A stretch of DNA of 38,020 nt from an uncultured Alphaproteobacteria bacterium. GTDB taxonomy: Bacteria > Pseudomonadota > Alphaproteobacteria > HIMB59 > GCA-002718135. The stretch spans positions 1 through 38,020 of the forward strand of contig CABYHL010000009.1 of assembly GCA_902518895.1 (NCBI GenBank), given 5' to 3'. Under the pieces are notes generated by a model. That model had not been told where the DNA came from. It saw nothing but the letters and a program-made list of their open reading frames with translations, and did no database searches. The position numbers and the translations under genes are program-made. This document shows, in pieces, positions 34,325 through 38,020 of this stretch (positions are counted from its first letter, which is position 1; every line of letters begins with the position of its first letter).

Positions 34325-34389
34325 AATACGTCCTTTTTTCTATTTCTTTTAGTTGAATATATTAGTCTATAGTTAATTAATTTAGCAAT

Positions 34390-34713
34390 TTAATTTGCTT
34401 CAATAATTACTAAATTTCTTACAACAACATCCTCTTTATTTTCACCTAAATGTGCCAAAGCTTCTTGATAACGAGGATCATTGTAACCATCTATTGCGTC
34501 CTGCACGCTATTAAATTCAACGACTGCTGAGTATAATAAATCAAAATTCTTTTGAATATAGAATTTTGGTTCACTGCTAGCAGTAGGTACAAAATTTCCT
34601 GATTTCTTTTCTGCTTCCTCTGCAACAATATTCATAAATTTCTCTAAATATTGTCCCCATTTTTCTTCATTTTTAATTTCTTTTACTTGTCCAACCCAAT
34701 ATCCTTTTTTCAT
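34390..34713 (-). CDS. DUF1330 family protein
   Basis: A 107-residue DUF1330 protein of the dimeric alpha/beta-barrel superfamily: KKGYWVGQVKEIKNEEKWGQYLEKFM at the N-terminus, then YSAVVEFNSVQDAIDGYNDPRYQEALAHL, matching the family's EFPS-x-x-xA-x-x-Y-xSPEYQ block. The family's biochemical function is unknown. It has a strong AAGGAGG site upstream and sits between two other small genes on the same strand. Confidence 0.85.
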   Translation of the reverse strand: MKKGYWVGQVKEIKNEEKWGQYLEKFMNIVAEEAEKKSGNFVPTASSEPKFYIQKNFDLLYSAVVEFNSVQDAIDGYNDPRYQEALAHLGENKEDVVVRNLVIIEAN

Positions 34714-34737
34714 AAATCCTCCTTAAATTAAGTTTAA

Positions 34738-35058
34738 TTACATTTCTGTAGCTCCAGTCTCAGTTCTCCATATTAATCCATCTTTTTTTAATGAAACCAT
34801 CATTAATGCCTCTTTATCTCCAGATGCATAGGTATTAAAACGATGTGTAACTAAAATTTCATCATTTTCATAAATACAACGAACTTTATCTTGAGTAATA
34901 TTATTAAACATTTCTAAAGTTTGCTCCTCGCTTCCTTCACTTTTTTTAAAAACTTTATTTTGCTTATGGCTAATAAATTCATGATCTTCATGGAAAAGAG
35001 CTCTATGAGCTTTTGCATCTTTTTCTTCAAATGCTTTTTGTAATTTTTCAAATAACAT
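34738..35058 (-). CDS. NTF2-like (SnoaL-type) small protein
   Basis: A 106-residue alpha+beta protein: helix MLFEKLQKAFEEKDAKAHRALFHEDHEFISHK, then EQTLEMFNNITQDKVRCIYENDEILVTHRFNTY, EALMMVSLKKDGLIWRTETGATEM. The helix-then-curved-sheet layout with FHED and the closing sheet suggests the NTF2/SnoaL fold. Catalysis is not assignable. It has AAAAGGAG upstream, is the first gene of the minus-strand trio, and faces the GYD gene across a 233-base gap. Confidence 0.7.
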   Translation of the reverse strand: MLFEKLQKAFEEKDAKAHRALFHEDHEFISHKQNKVFKKSEGSEEQTLEMFNNITQDKVRCIYENDEILVTHRFNTYASGDKEALMMVSLKKDGLIWRTETGATEM

Positions 35059-35291
35059 AAATCTCCTTTTGTTTTTTAAAATTTAAAATTCAAATTTTAC
35101 AATTTTATGAATATTCTATTATTGAATAATAATTAAGTTAAGCAAAAAATATTATTAATAAAAAATAATAAATATTGACGAATAGTTATTCAAATCTTTT
35201 AGTTTTATTAATAAAAAGATTGTTGATCTTGATAAATTTTTAATAAAAAATTCTATATTAATTTATAATTAAATTGAAAGGAGGATATTAA
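35059..35291. promoter_or_regulatory. Divergent AT-rich intergenic region, likely two promoters
   Basis: This 233-base gap separates the NTF2-like gene (minus) from the GYD gene (plus), so it must contain both promoters. It is over 80% A+T by eye. TTGACG near 35174 is a candidate -35, but no convincing -10 with correct spacing is visible. No riboswitch skeleton or RNA gene was recognised. Confidence 0.4.
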
Positions 35292-35609
35292 ATGTCAATT
35301 TTTGTATCACTTGGTATTTATTCCCAAAAAGGTGCAGATGGTATCATTAATGGAGACTCAGACAGAAAAGCAGCTATGGAAAAAATGGTTAGCAGTGTTG
35401 GAGGTAAATTAATTGATTATCATATAACAAGAGGTCAGTATGATTTTGTCATGATTGCAGAGGCAGAGTCATTTGAAAGTATGGCTGCATGTGCTTTAAA
35501 AGCAAAAGCAGCAGGCACTCTTACAGAAGCAGTAACTTTAGAGTCAGTTGATTTAAACAAAGTAAGAGAAATGGGAAATAAAGTAGATTTTTCTCCTCCT
35601 ACTTCTTAG
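35292..35609 (+). CDS. GYD-domain protein
   Basis: A 105-residue GYD-domain protein (dimeric alpha/beta-barrel superfamily). It has FVSLGIYSQKGADGIING near residue 4-21, VGGKLIDYHITRGQYDFVMIAEAESFESMAACALKAKAAG with the GxYD motif written GQYD, and a conserved C-terminal TLEAVTLE-like strand. The function of the family is unknown. The Shine-Dalgarno AAAGGAGG is strong. It is followed by a clear terminator. Confidence 0.88.
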   Translation: MSIFVSLGIYSQKGADGIINGDSDRKAAMEKMVSSVGGKLIDYHITRGQYDFVMIAEAESFESMAACALKAKAAGTLTEAVTLESVDLNKVREMGNKVDFSPPTS

Positions 35610-35614
35610 TTAAC

Positions 35615-35639
35615 AAAGCACTCTTTTCTAGAGTGCTTT
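35615..35639. terminator. Bidirectional intrinsic terminator
   Basis: A perfect 10-bp stem AAAGCACTCT / AGAGTGCTTT with loop TTTCT lies between the GYD gene and the minus-strand lyase-like gene ending at 35655. A/T-rich sequence on both sides gives U-runs on both strands. Confidence 0.88.
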
Positions 35640-35654
35640 ATTAAAATACAAACT

Positions 35655-36449
35655 TTAGAACGGTATATTTTTCTGAGGCCACCCAGAATTTCTACATTTC
35701 GTATCTTTATTAGGTGCGGTTTCACACAAGATTATAGCATGAGCAAAATGTGCTTGAGAATTATTCGATAACTGATCTGTCAGTTCATCACATCCAGACC
35801 AAAGGTCATCACATTTATTAGATTTTCCAACATTTGCATATTTTACTTTAAGATCTGGAATATCTATATTTTCTGACGTAGCGTCATCCATATAGTTTCG
35901 ATAAGGACCAAACTTCATACGTATTTTATCTGCGCCTGCTAAAGTTTGACCATAGTAACTTGATACCAATTTCCCATCAATCCATAAATGCAAGAAGCCA
36001 TCATCTGCCCACTTAGCATTTATTATTAAATTAACCCATTTACCTTTTAAGGAAATTTCATTTTGATTAAGATCAAGTGAAAAGGTATTGTAATAATTCT
36101 GCCGGCCAGCTTCATTGTTTTCTGTAAAAAATTTTTCTGAATTAAATGTCCATGAAAACCTATTATTTGAATAATTAAAAGTGGGACCTACACCTACTTC
36201 TGATTTACCTTTAATAGGCTTAAAATCAAAAATACTTAAATTATGTTTTTTACTAAAATATGTTCCATCTAAAAAATATTCTACGCGGTACCATTTAGTT
36301 TGGTTTTTTTTGGCAACTTTTTTAAGTGGTTCCATTATCTGAAAGCGTTGAGCGTGTCCTGGATTACCCCATCTTTCCCAATCCAATTTATGACCTTCAT
36401 CTGAATATTTAACATTAAATTCTACACCTTTTTCTTTGACACCAAATCG
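35655..36449 (-). pseudogene. Polysaccharide-lyase-like protein, 5'-truncated at a junction
   Basis: The frame runs from a TGA at 36450-36452 down to its stop at 35655 and encodes ~264 residues with no start codon at the left boundary: it opens RFGVKEKGVEFNVKYSDEGHK before the first possible TTG. The remaining part is a jelly roll related to the protein at 32771-33979: WYRVEYFLDG, KGKWVNLIINAKWADDGFLHLWIDGKLVSSYYG, and C-terminal Cys pairs. The signal peptide and ~50 N-terminal residues are missing, so it is likely a broken gene. Upstream sequence changes at once into the 5' end of the oppositely oriented zinc-ribbon gene. Confidence 0.7.
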
Positions 36450-36452
36450 TCA

Positions 36453-36869
36453 AAAAAACAATATTGTGAAAAGTGTGGCCTAACTAAAGATAGAAAAGAA
36501 TTTTATGACAAAAAATTAGCTACAAAATATGGCATTGTTTGCATGGCATGTAAAAAAGAGACTAAAAGACAAGAAAGAAAAAGATACAGGGAAAAATATT
36601 CAGTTAACGATTCAAATAATACAATAAGAAGAGAACCAAAAGTAATTAAAAATGAAAATAACAATGAAATAGTTTCTCAATTAAATGCTGCAATTAAATC
36701 AGGAAATAAAAAAATAGAAATAACATATGAAGATAAACGAGGAAAAGTTACAATTAGAAAAGTAGATATATATGAAGTCACATCAATACATTTAATTGGT
36801 TTCTGTAATAAAGTATTTGATAGAAGAACCTTTTTAATTAGTGGTATAAAAGCAGTTCAGCAAAAATAG
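36453..36869 (+). CDS. Zinc-ribbon plus WYL-like domain protein, start codon missing
   Basis: In-frame coding sequence starts at about 36453, well before the first ATG (36543). It contains a four-Cys zinc ribbon, QYCEKCGLTKDRKEFY...IVCMACKKE, with the first Cys pair encoded upstream of that ATG, so the ATG cannot be the real start. A linker rich in Asn/Lys follows, then a ~60-residue segment (KKIEITYEDKRGKVTIRKVDIYEV ... IGFCNKVFDRRTFLISGIKAV) resembling a WYL domain core, a ligand-sensing module found in regulators and defence loci. No start codon is available in frame between the upstream TGA (36402) and 36543, so the 5' end was probably lost at the junction. Confidence 0.55.
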   Translation, partial: KKQYCEKCGLTKDRKEFYDKKLATKYGIVCMACKKETKRQERKRYREKYSVNDSNNTIRREPKVIKNENNNEIVSQLNAAIKSGNKKIEITYEDKRGKVTIRKVDIYEVTSIHLIGFCNKVFDRRTFLISGIKAVQQK

Positions 36870-36877
36870 TTAATTAT

Positions 36878-37231
36878 ATGGAAGAACTTAACAAAAGATT
36901 CATTGTCTCTAATTCAATTACAACTTTTTTGCATGAAATGGGACATGCTTTAATTCGTGATTATGAGATACCTGTACTTGGAAAAGAAGAGGATGCTTGT
37001 GATAATTTTCAAACTTATTATTTGATTGTAACAAAAGATTATAAATCTTATTATCAAGATAATTATGACTATTACTTAAAATTTTTTCATGCAATTTTAG
37101 AAGATACAGCAGATTATTGGTTTTATTTTCATGCCAATAAAATGGATATTCATCTTTTAAATGCTTATAGTACTCATTTATCTTGTTTGAGGACTTTTTT
37201 TTTCTATAATTTTATTAAATCTAGCATCTAA
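36878..37231 (+). CDS. DUF4344-like metallopeptidase, probably truncated
   Basis: A 117-residue frame with TTFLHEMGHALIRDYEIPVLGKEEDACDNFQ near residues 15-45: an HExxH zinc motif followed by the IPVLGKEEDA block, the hallmark of DUF4344 putative metallopeptidases. ILEDTADYWFYFHANK also fits. The family is usually about twice as long with an N-terminal exported region; here the N-terminus starts just before the motif and the last ~18 residues (RTFFFYNFIKSSI) overlap the 3' end of the opposing helicase gene. It is probably a fragment or a very short variant. It follows the zinc-ribbon gene by 8 bases. Confidence 0.6.
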   Translation: MEELNKRFIVSNSITTFLHEMGHALIRDYEIPVLGKEEDACDNFQTYYLIVTKDYKSYYQDNYDYYLKFFHAILEDTADYWFYFHANKMDIHLLNAYSTHLSCLRTFFFYNFIKSSI

Positions 37232-38020
37232 AGTTTCAACTGGATTGGTTCCTAAATTAAAACGATTTATTCTTAAAAAAGTATATCCATATCCTTCTAA
37301 TACTTTTTCACGGTAAATATCATCATCTTTATAATAATGTTCATAATTCATTTCATTAACTTTATCTTTGTTTTTAAAGTGATGTTCAAATCCGTCATAT
37401 TCAATAATTATTTGAACATATTTTTTATTTTCCATTTTATAGGTAAGTAAGAAATCAGTTTTGTACTTTGGATGTGTGTAATATTTATCTATTTGTTTTA
37501 AATACTCTCCAGCCTTGAATTGAGCTTGTAATTCAATTTTTTCAACATTGTTCTGATAAAAGTTTGTTTCTCTTATCCATTTTAAAACTTTAGTTTCCAT
37601 TGGTGAATTGATATCAGTACTTCCAACATCAGCACCTTTTTTAATCTCATCATATCTATTGTAATAATGCCTCAAAGCATTTCCAATTTCATCCTTATAC
37701 TCAGTTATTGGTTTACTTAGAACAAAGTGCATACACTCTTTAGCACGACTAAAGCCAACATTAAGTCTTGCTACACGTATTGATGCATCTTCCTCTAAAT
37801 CTCTATTTTCTAAACTTTTTATAAAAATAGAATTTAAATTATCTTTAAGTGGTGTAACAACCATTGAATAAAAAATTGTATCTCTTTCTTCACCCTGACA
37901 TCCATCAAATGTCATAACTTTTAACTTAAGAGTATCATAAAAATAATCAGCTTCAGATAATTTAGAAATTTCACTAGAAATAAATTTCTGTTGATTAGTA
38001 AATGGAGTAATAATTCCTAC
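37178..38020 (-). CDS. Superfamily I helicase with Vsr/DUF559-like nuclease C-terminus, 5'-partial
   Basis: The frame is open to the right window edge, so only the C-terminal 280 residues are visible. It begins VGIITPFTNQQKFI, then KVMTFDGCQGEERDTIFYSMV and ARLNVGFSRAKECMHFVL, the motifs V and VI of UvrD/AAA_12-type SF1 helicases. After a linker comes a restriction-endonuclease-like fold: METKVLKWI, KTDFLLTYKMENKKYVQIIIEYDGFEHH (PD-(D/E)xK-type D...ExDG) and EGYGYTFLRINRFNLG as in Vsr/DUF559 proteins. Such helicase-nuclease fusions are often seen in defence islands. Its 3' end overlaps the DUF4344 frame by 54 bases. Confidence 0.82.
   Translation of the reverse strand, partial: VGIITPFTNQQKFISSEISKLSEADYFYDTLKLKVMTFDGCQGEERDTIFYSMVVTPLKDNLNSIFIKSLENRDLEEDASIRVARLNVGFSRAKECMHFVLSKPITEYKDEIGNALRHYYNRYDEIKKGADVGSTDINSPMETKVLKWIRETNFYQNNVEKIELQAQFKAGEYLKQIDKYYTHPKYKTDFLLTYKMENKKYVQIIIEYDGFEHHFKNKDKVNEMNYEHYYKDDDIYREKVLEGYGYTFLRINRFNLGTNPVETLDARFNKIIEKKSPQTR

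Overview
The window is very AT-rich, densely packed chromosomal DNA. Short intergenic gaps, small proteins, a bacterial tRNA and the mix of genes (phosphatidylcholine synthase, urease, SAM-II/V-type and glutamine riboswitches, AlkB, family-1 sugar ABC transporter) point to a streamlined marine alphaproteobacterium of the SAR11/HIMB59 (AEGEAN-169) kind. That placement is an inference from style and content, not from a marker gene.

Layout. (1) 1-2.2 kb: 3' part of a cryptochrome/photolyase-related gene whose cluster cysteines appear lost, a MutT-like Nudix gene, and phosphatidylcholine synthase. (2) 2.2-5.75 kb: a leader with two tandem glutamine (glnA-motif) riboswitches and a 20-codon leader ORF, then circularly permuted ATP-grasp, alpha-E and transglutaminase-like genes. 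(3) 5.8-7.6 kb: a small barrel-like protein and three small membrane proteins, with a bidirectional terminator. (4) 7.7-20 kb: a carbohydrate region. It holds an SDR epimerase/dehydratase, a cytoplasmic GH32/68-like glycosidase, a membrane-anchored GSDH-type sugar dehydrogenase, a 2-hydroxyacid dehydrogenase, an aldo/keto reductase, an Atm1-type ABC exporter, an FGGY kinase, and a sugar ABC importer (binding protein and two permeases, no ATPase). The importer has a hairpin that contains the ribosome binding site of its first permease. (5) 20-25.4 kb: two small proteins, tRNA-Arg(CCT), and a complete ureDABCEFG operon. (6) 25.4-31 kb: a small protein behind a SAM-II/V-like riboswitch plus terminator, a bactofilin, a one-domain voltage-gated channel with an unusual filter, an alkane monooxygenase, a DMT exporter and a metalloprotease-like protein. 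(7) 31-36.4 kb: a GMC alcohol dehydrogenase, two polysaccharide-lyase-like jelly rolls, and a group of small dimeric alpha/beta-barrel and NTF2-like proteins. (8) 36.4-38 kb: an accessory patch with genes broken at a junction near 36450 (zinc ribbon plus WYL-like protein, short DUF4344 metallopeptidase, SF1 helicase with a nuclease-like C-terminus).

How it fits together. Nitrogen is a theme: glutamine-sensing leaders sit over an amide-bond-type gene set, and urease releases ammonia. Carbon supply would come from imported sugar (ABC importer, FGGY kinase, glycosidase, dehydrogenases) and possibly alkanes or alcohols (AlkB, GMC). The most novel-looking points are the tandem glutamine riboswitches with a coupled leader ORF, the SAM-responsive leader over an uncharacterised small protein, and the set of small barrel proteins that nearly all carry strong Shine-Dalgarno sequences.
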